A DNA stretch of 10,946 bases from Methanoregula sp. Its GTDB lineage: Archaea > Halobacteriota > Methanomicrobia > Methanomicrobiales > Methanospirillaceae. The first letter of the stretch is position 1. The number at the start of each line of letters is the position of its first letter. Made by a program: the position numbers and the translations under genes. This document shows positions 1 through 5,902 of the stretch, one piece after another. Location of the stretch: assembly GCA_028705545.1 (NCBI GenBank), contig JAQWDG010000011.1:1-10946 (forward strand), read 5' to 3'. The notes under the pieces are model-generated. The model ran no database searches and was not told where the DNA came from. It saw nothing but the letters and a program-made list of their open reading frames with translations.

Positions 1-825
1 CGGTATCGTTGCAAGGAGATCTATGGTTCCGTAGGGCAGGGTCGTAGACTCGTTTTTAATGGCAACACCATTGGAATAGACCGTAACGGTCAGCCGGTCC
101 CCCGACCCGTCGTTCTTGCTGACCGTTGCCGTGACAATCCCGTTGTTCTGCATGACCTGGTAGAACTGGTCGCCAGTATTCGGCTTTACCTGTTTAGTCC
201 CCGTAAGCGGCTGCTGGTTGCCGGGAGCCCCTACTGCTCCCGAATAATACTGGTCGTAGTTTATCTCGACCCAGACCCCGGACTGCGGAATGAGTTTTGG
301 CGTGGGGGTGGGAACGGGTGTTGCAGTCGGGACCGGCGTGGCTGTCGGTACCGGTGTCGGGGTTGGCGTCGGGATAGGCGTCGAGGTAAACATACCCATG
401 ACCCCGCCGGAGCTTTGTCCCCCTTTGACAATAACCGCACCGACAAGGACGGCAACGATGACGACTGCCGCCGCTATTGCGATGTACATCGTCTTTCTTC
501 CACGTGAGGGCGACGAGGACTCCTGACTGCCCGTTGCCTGCGGGGGGATATCCGGCGCTCCGCTCTCCTTTCGTAAACCGAGCACGATCTTCTTTGCCCG
601 CTTTGCATGCTCGTAACCGGGATCGAGCGCGAGCGCCTTTTCGATGGACCGTAGCGCCTCGTCGAACTTTCCCTGCTGGACAAGGGCGAGTCCCCGGTTG
701 TTCCAGACTTCCGCCATGGACGGATCGATGGCACCCGCTTTGTCGAATGCGGCGACAGCGCGCCGATACTCCCCTTTCTCATACAGGGCGACACCTTCGG
801 AGAACCATTTCTGAGCGTCATCCAT
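1..825 (-). CDS. TPR membrane protein with Pro/Thr linker and extracytoplasmic domain (partial)
   Basis: This reading frame runs off the left edge without a stop; 275 residues are visible from the ATG at 825. Two tetratricopeptide repeats lie at about residues 2-35 and 36-69, each with the W/G/Y/A/P pattern and ending in IDP or LDP. A basic, Ser-rich stretch (about 71-111) precedes one hydrophobic span (about 113-133). A Pro/Thr linker made of VPTATP-like units follows (about 149-176), then a domain opening with WVEINYD that continues past the edge. By the positive-inside rule the TPRs should be cytoplasmic and the last domain outside. TPRs usually bind other proteins, and similar TPR-span-PT-linker proteins occur in methanogens, but the partner is unknown. 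No ribosome site is visible; a TATA-like GCTATATGC near 855-863 predicts a very short leader. The gene is divergent from the regulator at 937. Architecture is secure; function is not. Confidence 0.85.
   Translation of the reverse strand, partial: MDDAQKWFSEGVALYEKGEYRRAVAAFDKAGAIDPSMAEVWNNRGLALVQQGKFDEALRSIEKALALDPGYEHAKRAKKIVLGLRKESGAPDIPPQATGSQESSSPSRGRKTMYIAIAAAVVIVAVLVGAVIVKGGQSSGGVMGMFTSTPIPTPTPTPVPTATPVPTATPVPTPTPKLIPQSGVWVEINYDQYYSGAVGAPGNQQPLTGTKQVKPNTGDQFYQVMQNNGIVTATVSKNDGSGDRLTVTVYSNGVAIKNESTTLPYGTIDLLATIP
311..382. repeat. Imperfect 18-base tandem repeat encoding the Pro/Thr linker
   Basis: About four degenerate 18-base units (311-328, 329-346, 347-364, 365-382) lie inside the minus-strand TPR gene and encode alternating VPTATP and PTPTP segments. 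The second and first units differ at a few positions only, and the later two drift further. Such linkers vary in length by repeat slippage and probably hold the outer domain away from the membrane. Confidence 0.7.
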
Positions 826-936
826 GATAATATACAAAAAACGTTCCCGGCATATAGCGGTTCCTGATTCCTGCGTACCGTACTACCGCCCGATAGGAAA
901 AATGCAGGATCCCGACCCTGAAAACAATACTTTCAT

Positions 937-1236
937 ATGATCAGACATATAGTTCATCTCATGGTTCCTGAGGAGACCCTCATCTCGGTACGGATTCCGA
1001 CCAGCCTTGTCGAGAAACTGGATGCGATCGCGCTGCGGAATTATACCAGCCGCGAAGAAGTCGTCACCGATGCCTGCGCGTATTATTGCCAGTTCCACGA
1101 CATGAAGGACGAGCGGTTCCCGGAGACGATGCGCAGCATATTTTTTAACCTCGCACGGCACGACGAGGAATTCCGCACACTGCTCCGCCAGGTGGTAAAG
1201 GAGAACCCGGCGGTCGACCAGAACAATTCAAAATAA
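937..1236 (+). CDS. Ribbon-helix-helix (CopG/MetJ-type) DNA-binding protein
   Basis: Small predicted transcription factor of 99 residues from 937, or 91 from the in-frame ATG at 961. After the second Met comes a beta strand with alternating residues (LISVRIP), a helix (TSLVEKLDAIALRN) and a second helix opening with TSREEVVTDAC, the standard ribbon-helix-helix order in which paired strands of a dimer read the DNA groove. The C-terminal part (about 55-99) is charged and helical and may be for oligomerisation or ligand sensing. Neither start has a clear ribosome site. A TATA-like TTTCATATG at 930-938 lies about 26 bases before 961, so a leaderless transcript starting with MVPEETLISV is the better guess. 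It is divergent from the TPR gene and 57 bases before the beta-propeller gene. Its target is unknown; antitoxin use is possible, but no toxin partner is adjacent. Confidence 0.85.
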   Translation: MIRHIVHLMVPEETLISVRIPTSLVEKLDAIALRNYTSREEVVTDACAYYCQFHDMKDERFPETMRSIFFNLARHDEEFRTLLRQVVKENPAVDQNNSK

Positions 1237-1293
1237 CCGGTGTCCCCGAAAATCTTACCGGGACCCGGCCGGGGCGTACCCCCGTAAATTACC

Positions 1294-2565
1294 ATGTCTG
1301 CATACTCCTTATTATTCAGATACAGCCTTATCCTCCTCGCTGCCAGTCTCCTTTTTCCCATCGTAACCGCAGATACCGCACCCCTCTGGACCGTGCAGGC
1401 ACCTGCCGGGGACGAATTTTCCGCCGTTGCCATGTCCCAGGACGGATCGATTGTTATTGGCGGCGGCGACCGGCTGGTCGCGGTCACGGGCACCGGGGAA
1501 AAACTCTGGTCCGGCTGGTCTGGGAAGGAACTCTGCATCAGCAGGGATGGCAGGTACCTGGTCACGTCCCAGGGAGACACGGTCCGGCTCTTTTCCCGGG
1601 AGGGGATCATGCTCTGGGACCAGTCCATTGGCACCACGGTCACTGCCGTTGACATAACACCGGATGCCGCCATTATTGCCGCCGGCGGGGGAACCTACAT
1701 ACAGTCCTGGTACAACTCCGGCGCAGGACTGGGGAGGAATACGACCGGGAATGTGCAGGCCCTCCAGATCTCCCCGGCAAAAGACCAGATCGTGGTCGGC
1801 ACCACAAAAGCCCTGCGCAGTTTCAATATAAGTTATGTCCCGTTCTGGGACGACGATGACGTTGCTCCCTCTATCATACGTACCTCGGGAGACGGAAGCA
1901 GTATCGTTGTCCCGAACGGCAACCACCTCCGGATGTACCATGGCAGCGGAACCCTGCTCTGGGACCGGTCGTTTCCGGGGGGCAGCATCCTCGCGCTTGC
2001 ATACTCCACGGACGGTTCGACGATCATTGCCGGGCGGGACGACGGATCGGTCATTGCGGTGGACCGCACCGGAAATCTCCTCTGGAAGGCAACGGCCGGC
2101 CAATGGGTGACCAGCGTCGCTGTTTCGGACAACGGCTCTGTCATCGCAACCGGGAGCATCGACCGCAGGATCCAGGTATACAACCGGGCGGGAGTCCTGC
2201 TCGGAAACGGTACAACAGAGAATGCAATTACTTCACGGTCGGTTGCGGTGAGCGGGGACGGGACGCTGATTGTGGCTGCTGACAGCGGCCGTATCTATGC
2301 GTTTTCCCCAACGCAGTTTGCGGCAAATGCGACCGTTTCGCAGACACCGGCGACAGTACCGGAAACCCCGGTTACCGTAACGACAGCTGCGGTGCGGAAT
2401 ACAACAAACCCGACAACTGCACAGACAGCTCCCGATACAGGGCGGGTCCCTGTTGCAACAACGGTGCCGGCAGCCGCAGGGACCAGTGTGCCGGCCGATC
2501 TCCCGTGGTTCCTTGTCCCGGTCGCATTTTCTCTTATTGTGCTTGCACGGAAACGGAAACCTTAA
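1294..2565 (+). CDS. Secreted, membrane-anchored WD40/PQQ-like beta-propeller protein
   Basis: A 423-residue surface protein. Residues 1-26 form a signal peptide (hydrophobic LILLAASLLFPIV, probable cleavage near VTADT). Residues about 28-340 hold repeated units of roughly 40 residues with recurring VAVS-DGS, IVIGG or IIAG, a DG/D-turn and a closing LLW or LLWD strand, the signature of six to eight WD40- or PQQ-like propeller blades. A Thr/Pro/Ala-rich stalk (about 344-400) leads to one C-terminal span (about 404-418) ending in RKRKP, a typical stop-transfer anchor. Several N-X-S/T sequons (NTT, NIS, NGS, NAT) suit archaeal N-glycosylation. Methanomicrobial genomes often carry many such propellers, thought to act in surface binding or structure; no enzyme motif is visible here. 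It may share a transcript with the upstream regulator. Exact fold class is less certain than location and topology. Confidence 0.88.
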   Translation: MSAYSLLFRYSLILLAASLLFPIVTADTAPLWTVQAPAGDEFSAVAMSQDGSIVIGGGDRLVAVTGTGEKLWSGWSGKELCISRDGRYLVTSQGDTVRLFSREGIMLWDQSIGTTVTAVDITPDAAIIAAGGGTYIQSWYNSGAGLGRNTTGNVQALQISPAKDQIVVGTTKALRSFNISYVPFWDDDDVAPSIIRTSGDGSSIVVPNGNHLRMYHGSGTLLWDRSFPGGSILALAYSTDGSTIIAGRDDGSVIAVDRTGNLLWKATAGQWVTSVAVSDNGSVIATGSIDRRIQVYNRAGVLLGNGTTENAITSRSVAVSGDGTLIVAADSGRIYAFSPTQFAANATVSQTPATVPETPVTVTTAAVRNTTNPTTAQTAPDTGRVPVATTVPAAAGTSVPADLPWFLVPVAFSLIVLARKRKP

Positions 2566-2586
2566 GAAACCGTTGCCGGGGGATAC

Positions 2587-2624
2587 CCTTAAACGCCGTC
2601 CCCTCAAAAAATGGATCCGGTGAT
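2587..2624 (+). promoter_or_regulatory. Promoter and ribosome site of the flavin reductase-like gene
   Basis: A TATA-like CCCTTAAACG centred near 2590 predicts a transcript start near 2615. GGTGAT at 2619-2624, a good match to the archaeal anti-Shine-Dalgarno complement, sits six bases before the ATG at 2631. This fixes the start at 2631 rather than at in-frame codons farther upstream. Confidence 0.55.
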
Positions 2625-2630
2625 ACTGTT

Positions 2631-3191
2631 ATGGCCAAGGTTACTGTCGGCCCGATGCCGTACATGAATGTGATGCCCACCGTTATCGTGGGTGCGAACG
2701 TGAAAGGAAAGCCCAACTACATGGCCGTTGCATGGGCTACGGTCGCCTGCATGGCGCCGCCGATGGTCTGCGTTGCGCTCAACAAGGAGCGGTACACGGT
2801 GCAGGGCATCGAGGAGAACCGTACGTTCTCTGTAAATATCCCCTCCGCCGCACAGGTGGTCGAGGCCGATCACTGCGGTCTTGTCTCCGGGAAAAAAACC
2901 GACAAGTCAAAGGTTTTCTCCACCCGTTATGGCAAGCTCAAAACGGCTCCGCTTGCCGATGAATGCCCGGTCAATATCGAATGCAAATTATTTACCGCGG
3001 TGGACTGCGGGAGCCACCGGCTCTACATCGGCGAGGTCGCCGAGATCCATGCGGAGAAGTCCTGTCTCACCGACGGGAAACCGGACATTGCAAAGGTCCA
3101 GCCTATCGTCTATGCGCAGGCCACCTATTACGGTGTGGGTAAAGAGATCGCAAAGGCGTTCTCTGCCGGTAAAAAATACCCGGAAAAATAA
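2631..3191 (+). CDS. Flavin reductase-like FMN-binding protein (flavoredoxin family)
   Basis: A 186-residue protein of the flavin reductase-like split-barrel fold, the usual length for flavoredoxin-type proteins of anaerobes. It opens with a beta-rich segment in which MPTVIVGANVKGKPNYM followed by AWATVACMAPPMV (about 15-46) matches the family pattern of an early strand, a K-x-N-x-M/A stretch and a strand-PP-strand region that cradles FMN. TFSVNIPS (66-72) and the GLVSGKKTDK stretch (83-92) match the family's conserved F-x-V-N-I-P and SG-x-x-x-D-K elements, and GEVAEIH (134-140) is the typical late strand. Members bind FMN and pass electrons between ferredoxin, NAD(P)H and redox partners; the physiological partner here is unknown. 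The start is set by the GGTGAT ribosome site. Cysteines at 40, 82, 112, 118, 126 and 145 are more numerous than usual, which may matter for redox or metal binding. Confidence 0.9.
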   Translation: MAKVTVGPMPYMNVMPTVIVGANVKGKPNYMAVAWATVACMAPPMVCVALNKERYTVQGIEENRTFSVNIPSAAQVVEADHCGLVSGKKTDKSKVFSTRYGKLKTAPLADECPVNIECKLFTAVDCGSHRLYIGEVAEIHAEKSCLTDGKPDIAKVQPIVYAQATYYGVGKEIAKAFSAGKKYPEK

Positions 3192-3193
3192 AC

Positions 3194-3225
3194 CCGGGGC
3201 GTTTCCCGGATACTTTTTTTCTTTT
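3194..3225 (+). terminator. Terminator after the flavin reductase-like gene
   Basis: Three bases after the stop codon lies a short GC stem (CCGGG at 3194-3198 with CCCGG at 3205-3209), followed by T7-C-T4 at 3214-3225. Long T-runs on the coding strand are the main archaeal termination signal. Confidence 0.7.
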
Positions 3226-3366
3226 CGCAAGGTGACTGCGTTCTTCAAACCGGACGAAACCTTCAACCCCCGCCGGTATTCTGCCGCAAGTATGATTTAA
3301 CGAGCAGGAGGCCGCACCCGACCAGTGCGGTGCCGGGCGCGGCAAAGAGGAAGAAACCCGGACACT

Positions 3367-4239
3367 TTACCGGTCGACCCGCCAGACCATCAGCGCCAGG
3401 AACATCTCGTTCTCAAACCGGCAGGTCCCGTCCACTGCCGTTGTTTTGTAATATGCCCGGATCTTCTTTTTTGCGGCGTCGGTCACGTGCTGGTCGTGGC
3501 TGAGGATATCGATCGCATGGCCCGCAGCCTCGGCCCACGGGAGGTCTTCGGCCCATTTCCGGCCGGTGATCTTTATTGCCGGGCGGTGGCCTTTCAGGTA
3601 CAGGTACATGAAGGGAAAGACCATGCCCATGGCAGACCGGCGGGGGCCCGGCGACCTGCTGATATTCTTTAGGAGATCCTGCGTTACCGGGGCTCCGGTG
3701 CCGGGCAGGGAGCCGATATAGAAGCAGTGCTTCTTCGAGCAGGCCATCATTCGTTCGAAGGTCTCTGCGTCCTTGATCGCCGGTGTCATGGAACCAATAA
3801 CGAGATCGAACTTTCCCCGAAGGCCGAGCTTGTCGATGTCTGCGTTCCACCACGAGCACTCGATCGTTTTCACCGGCAGGTCTTCCTTTTCTGCCGCCTC
3901 CCGGAGCCGGGCGAGCATACCGGATGAGATATCGATGCCGGTCACCTTTGCACCGGCCCGGGCAAGGGGGAGCGAGAGGGAGCCCGGCCCGCACCCGATA
4001 TCGAGAATTTTTGCACCCTTGACGCGGACACCGTTTTCTTCGAGAAAACCGATATTGTCCTGGCTGCGCTTCCGGCTTTTCGGGGAATGGATCTTCTTTG
4101 CAAAATCGCCTGACCGTTTGTTCCAGAACGTGGCAAGTTCCGTCTCGGTCATCTGCTCCGACAGGGGGTTTAATGTCTGCCAGCAGTTCGTCCAGTACTT
4201 CAGGTTCGCACCCTGCTGGTCCTGCATGTCTTTTTTCAT
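3367..4239 (-). CDS. Class I SAM-dependent methyltransferase, substrate unknown
   Basis: A 290-residue protein from the ATG at 4239, or 300 from the in-frame ATG at 4269. An N-terminal helical section (NLKYWTNCWQ, then TELATFWNKRSGDFAKK) precedes the Rossmann core. Motif I is ILDIGCGPGSLSLPLA, where the GxGxG loop binds S-adenosylmethionine. The acidic end of strand 2 is VTGIDIS, and NADIDKL and FDLVIGSMTP follow as later motifs. The C-terminal third (MVFPFMYLYLKG, AYYKTT, FENEMFLALMVW) is a lid-like region likely to set substrate choice. Related proteins with the ELATFWNKR opening are common in methanogens, but their substrates are mostly uncharacterised, so none is named. Neither start has a strong ribosome site, so the choice between them is open. 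A strong TATA box lies about 100 bases upstream, giving a leader of 45-75 bases containing a repeated 11-base word. Confidence 0.88.
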   Translation of the reverse strand: MKKDMQDQQGANLKYWTNCWQTLNPLSEQMTETELATFWNKRSGDFAKKIHSPKSRKRSQDNIGFLEENGVRVKGAKILDIGCGPGSLSLPLARAGAKVTGIDISSGMLARLREAAEKEDLPVKTIECSWWNADIDKLGLRGKFDLVIGSMTPAIKDAETFERMMACSKKHCFYIGSLPGTGAPVTQDLLKNISRSPGPRRSAMGMVFPFMYLYLKGHRPAIKITGRKWAEDLPWAEAAGHAIDILSHDQHVTDAAKKKIRAYYKTTAVDGTCRFENEMFLALMVWRVDR

Positions 4240-4309
4240 GTTCGTTCCCTTCTTACCGGTTGGTGTCATGGGTGTACGAGGGAGGTACCGGTACAATTCC
4301 GTTTGACAA

Positions 4310-4345
4310 TTCCCCGTATTAAACGCAGCAGGTTTATTTTTAAAA
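4310..4345 (-). promoter_or_regulatory. Promoter of the methyltransferase gene with motif at the predicted start
   Basis: Read on the minus strand, TTTAAAAATA at 4344-4335 is a near-ideal archaeal TATA box. The expected start about 25 bases downstream (near 4314) falls inside AATACGGGGAA at 4320-4310. Just past it a shortened copy occurs (ACGGAATTG after ACGGGGAATTG), forming a direct repeat that could be an operator. Confidence 0.6.
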
Positions 4346-4385
4346 CAGGCCGGCCCCGTGCATACCGATGGTAAAAAGTGCCGGC

Positions 4386-4772
4386 TCAGCAGTTCACGTG
4401 CAGGATTGCAACAAAGGACCGGGTCTCCTCCGCCATCATATCGATTACCACGGGAGTCGGACGGATCACGGCCCGGAACTGCATCAGGATCTCGCGGGCT
4501 TCGCTCGTAACCGGCAGGCCGCCGTACTGACCGGTCCCGATATAGACGATCTCCGGGCACTCTGCGGCGATAAACCTCAGTTCGTCACCAATGAGCGGAG
4601 TGTGGCCGTAGGTCTTTTTGAATTTCTTTGCCGCCTTTTTCGGCCGTTTTGTCACGCTCCGATCGGCATGTACGATCACATCGTGGTCGTACCTGACCCG
4701 GTCAATCTCCACCCAGCCGTTTCTGGTCTTAATAGGCCTCTCACCGGATAAGCGGTTTTTTCCCGATAGCAT
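4386..4772 (-). CDS. Mth938-like domain protein (DUF498 family)
   Basis: A 128-residue protein resembling the Mth938 family of archaea, whose eukaryotic relative NDUFAF3 helps assemble respiratory complex I. The family pattern is visible: a strand pair (GWVEIDRVRYDHDVIVHADRS), a basic helix rich in KK (about 43-53), a GHTPLIGDEL segment, the core strand and turn IVYIGTGQYGGL (about 75-86), then VIDMMAEET and a terminal strand ending HVNC, close to the end of the Methanothermobacter member as I recall it. The biochemical role in archaea is not established. The first 18 residues lie outside the usual domain, so the true start could be slightly internal. No ribosome site precedes the ATG; a TATA-like GGCTATAGC centred near 4806 would give a nearly leaderless transcript. 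The gene sits alone between terminators. Confidence 0.85.
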   Translation of the reverse strand: MLSGKNRLSGERPIKTRNGWVEIDRVRYDHDVIVHADRSVTKRPKKAAKKFKKTYGHTPLIGDELRFIAAECPEIVYIGTGQYGGLPVTSEAREILMQFRAVIRPTPVVIDMMAEETRSFVAILHVNC

Positions 4773-4838
4773 TTGGAGTTTTCCGACGGATGAGACAATA
4801 GGACGCTATAGCCCTACGGGATCCAAAGACACCCCCTT

Positions 4839-4866
4839 AAGGAAAAGAGAAGTGAGAAAAACAGCT
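4839..4866 (-). terminator. T-rich terminator after the UPF0316 gene
   Basis: On the minus strand, about 20 bases past the stop, the sequence reads CTGTTTTTCTCACTTCTCTTTTCC: a T5 run and a T4 run in a pyrimidine-only stretch, matching an archaeal U-tract terminator without a strong stem. Confidence 0.55.
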
Positions 4867-4882
4867 GACGCTGCCAGGCCGC

Positions 4883-5482
4883 TTACTTGCTTATCCGGCG
4901 GAACCGGAGCGAATTGATCCAGCCAAAGACCCCGGTTGCCCGCCTTTCGGGAAAGACGCCTTCTGCAACCGACTTGACCTCCTCGATCGAATAGAACGCC
5001 CGGGGGTGGAACTGCTTGATGATGGCGACAACATTGTTGAGGTCCTTTCTCTTGATGATGGTAAAGACCATTTTTACGGGCCCGGTCTTTCCTTCACCGT
5101 TCATGACGGTTACCCCGTAATCGTGGGACCTGAGGTAGCGGATGAGGTCCGAGGGCTCTTCCTTGGTGATGATCCGGACACTGGTCAGGCCAAGGGAGAG
5201 TTTCTCCTCGATCGCCATCCCGATAAATGTCCCGGTGGCAAACCCTGCACCGTAGGCGATGTAGCAGACGATATTGGTCAGGTTATTCATGACCTGGCCG
5301 ATAGCCACAAGCCAGATGATCACCTCGAAAAAACCGATAACCGACGGGAGGTACTTGATCCCCTTGGACATGAAGATGACCCTGACGGTATCCATGCTCA
5401 TATCGCAGATGCGGGCGCCGAAGATCAGGAGGGGCACGACTATGTACGTGAACAGGCCCGAGGAGAAGAATGGTTCGACCAT
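4883..5482 (-). CDS. UPF0316 family membrane protein (DUF5698 plus DUF2179)
   Basis: A 199-residue membrane protein. Three hydrophobic segments (about 10-28, 43-65 and 70-91) form the N-terminal DUF5698-type membrane domain, with the signature ARICDMSMDTVRVIFMSKG after the first span. A soluble DUF2179-type domain follows (about 98-175): strands SVRIITKEE and GVTVMNGEGKTGPVKMVFTIIKR, then a helix and FHPRAFYSIEEV. The family is widespread in bacteria and archaea and has no settled function; the small C-terminal domain resembles a ligand-binding ferredoxin-like fold. The start is well supported by AAGGGGTGA (5498-5490), seven bases upstream. The C-terminal tail (180-199) is Arg-rich. It is divergent from the 49-residue membrane protein, and the shared 236-base gap shows no other gene. 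Confidence 0.9.
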   Translation of the reverse strand: MVEPFFSSGLFTYIVVPLLIFGARICDMSMDTVRVIFMSKGIKYLPSVIGFFEVIIWLVAIGQVMNNLTNIVCYIAYGAGFATGTFIGMAIEEKLSLGLTSVRIITKEEPSDLIRYLRSHDYGVTVMNGEGKTGPVKMVFTIIKRKDLNNVVAIIKQFHPRAFYSIEEVKSVAEGVFPERRATGVFGWINSLRFRRISK

Positions 5483-5658
5483 GACACCGTCACCCCTTTA
5501 TCGGGTGTATACCATGTACCTGTATTTCTCCGTGAACGTATCAATAATTGGCCCGTGACAGCAAAAGATGGAGGAATCCCCTGTGTTCAGGCAGGAACGC
5601 CAGCATGTGGGCTGTTTTTTGCCGGGCGCGGAGGACAGTCGGGATTTTACCAACAAAA

Positions 5659-5710
5659 CCTTTATCTGATGGGACAGAAGAAATGCAGAGATAACCATAT
5701 GCCGGAGGTG
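5659..5710 (+). promoter_or_regulatory. Promoter and strong ribosome site of the 49-residue protein
   Basis: CCTTTATC at 5659-5666 is a TATA-like box predicting a start near 5687. GGAGGTG at 5704-5710 is a full match to the archaeal ribosome-binding consensus, eight bases before the ATG at 5719. It excludes the ATG at 5712, only one base away. Confidence 0.7.
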
Positions 5711-5718
5711 CATGCCCG

Positions 5719-5868
5719 ATGCTCGCAGACCATATCTACCTGTCCCTGGTGATCCCGCAGGGGGAGCGTTTTATCCTGGCAGCCGGCCTTTTAGTCCTCG
5801 CCCTGATCATCTCGTACCTGATGGTAAAGGCCATCCTCCTCTCTGCGGAAACCGAATCGGATTCCTAA
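5719..5868 (+). CDS. Small single-span membrane protein (49 residues), unknown
   Basis: A short gene supported mainly by its ribosome site: GGAGGTG eight bases upstream of the ATG, with a TATA-like box about 55 bases upstream. The product has a short polar N-terminus with MLADHIYLSLVIP, then QGER and one strongly hydrophobic helix (FILAAGLLVLALIISYLMV, residues 18-36), one Lys, a second short hydrophobic patch (AILLS) and an acidic Ser-rich tail. It therefore looks like a small integral membrane protein. It is convergent with the MATE exporter, sharing the terminator region, and divergent from the UPF0316 gene. I do not recognise the family. It could be a subunit or regulator of a nearby membrane protein, but nothing in the sequence shows which. 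Confidence 0.7.
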   Translation: MLADHIYLSLVIPQGERFILAAGLLVLALIISYLMVKAILLSAETESDS

Positions 5869-5883
5869 CCGGCTTTCCCCATC

Positions 5884-5902
5884 CTGTTTTTGCTAAAAAA
5901 GT
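5884..5902. terminator. Shared bidirectional terminator between convergent genes
   Basis: The 34-base gap between two convergent genes contains GTTTTTGCTAAAAAAG: a T5 run on the plus strand and a T6 run on the minus strand, pairing as a small A/T hairpin. It can end both the 49-residue gene and the MATE gene. Confidence 0.65.

Noticed and set aside
1312..2103. 263-residue open frame on the minus strand inside the propeller gene
   Set aside because: It lies opposite a clear gene with signal peptide, propeller repeats and anchor; its translation is Arg/Gly/Pro-rich and patternless.
2505..2630. Upstream extension of the flavin reductase-like frame
   Set aside because: It overlaps the end of the propeller gene and its own promoter; the GGTGAT site fixes the start at 2631.
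3263..3375. Hydrophobic minus-strand peptide (FFLFAAPGTALVGCGLLLVK) after the methyltransferase stop
   Set aside because: It looks like a membrane helix, but no start codon or ribosome site lies in frame; it may be a gene remnant, which comparison with relatives would show.
3773..4306. 177-residue open frame on the plus strand over the methyltransferase gene
   Set aside because: The opposite strand has SAM-binding motifs in order; this frame has none and no ribosome site.
4240..4560. Long N-terminal extension of the methyltransferase frame
   Set aside because: It would cross the strong TATA box at 4335-4344 and the 3' end of the Mth938-like gene; it reads as low-complexity Arg/Asp/Gly sequence.
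5006..5752. 248-residue open frame on the plus strand over the UPF0316 gene
   Set aside because: Antisense to a recognised membrane protein with a good ribosome site; the Asp/Gly-rich translation reflects the complement of its codons.
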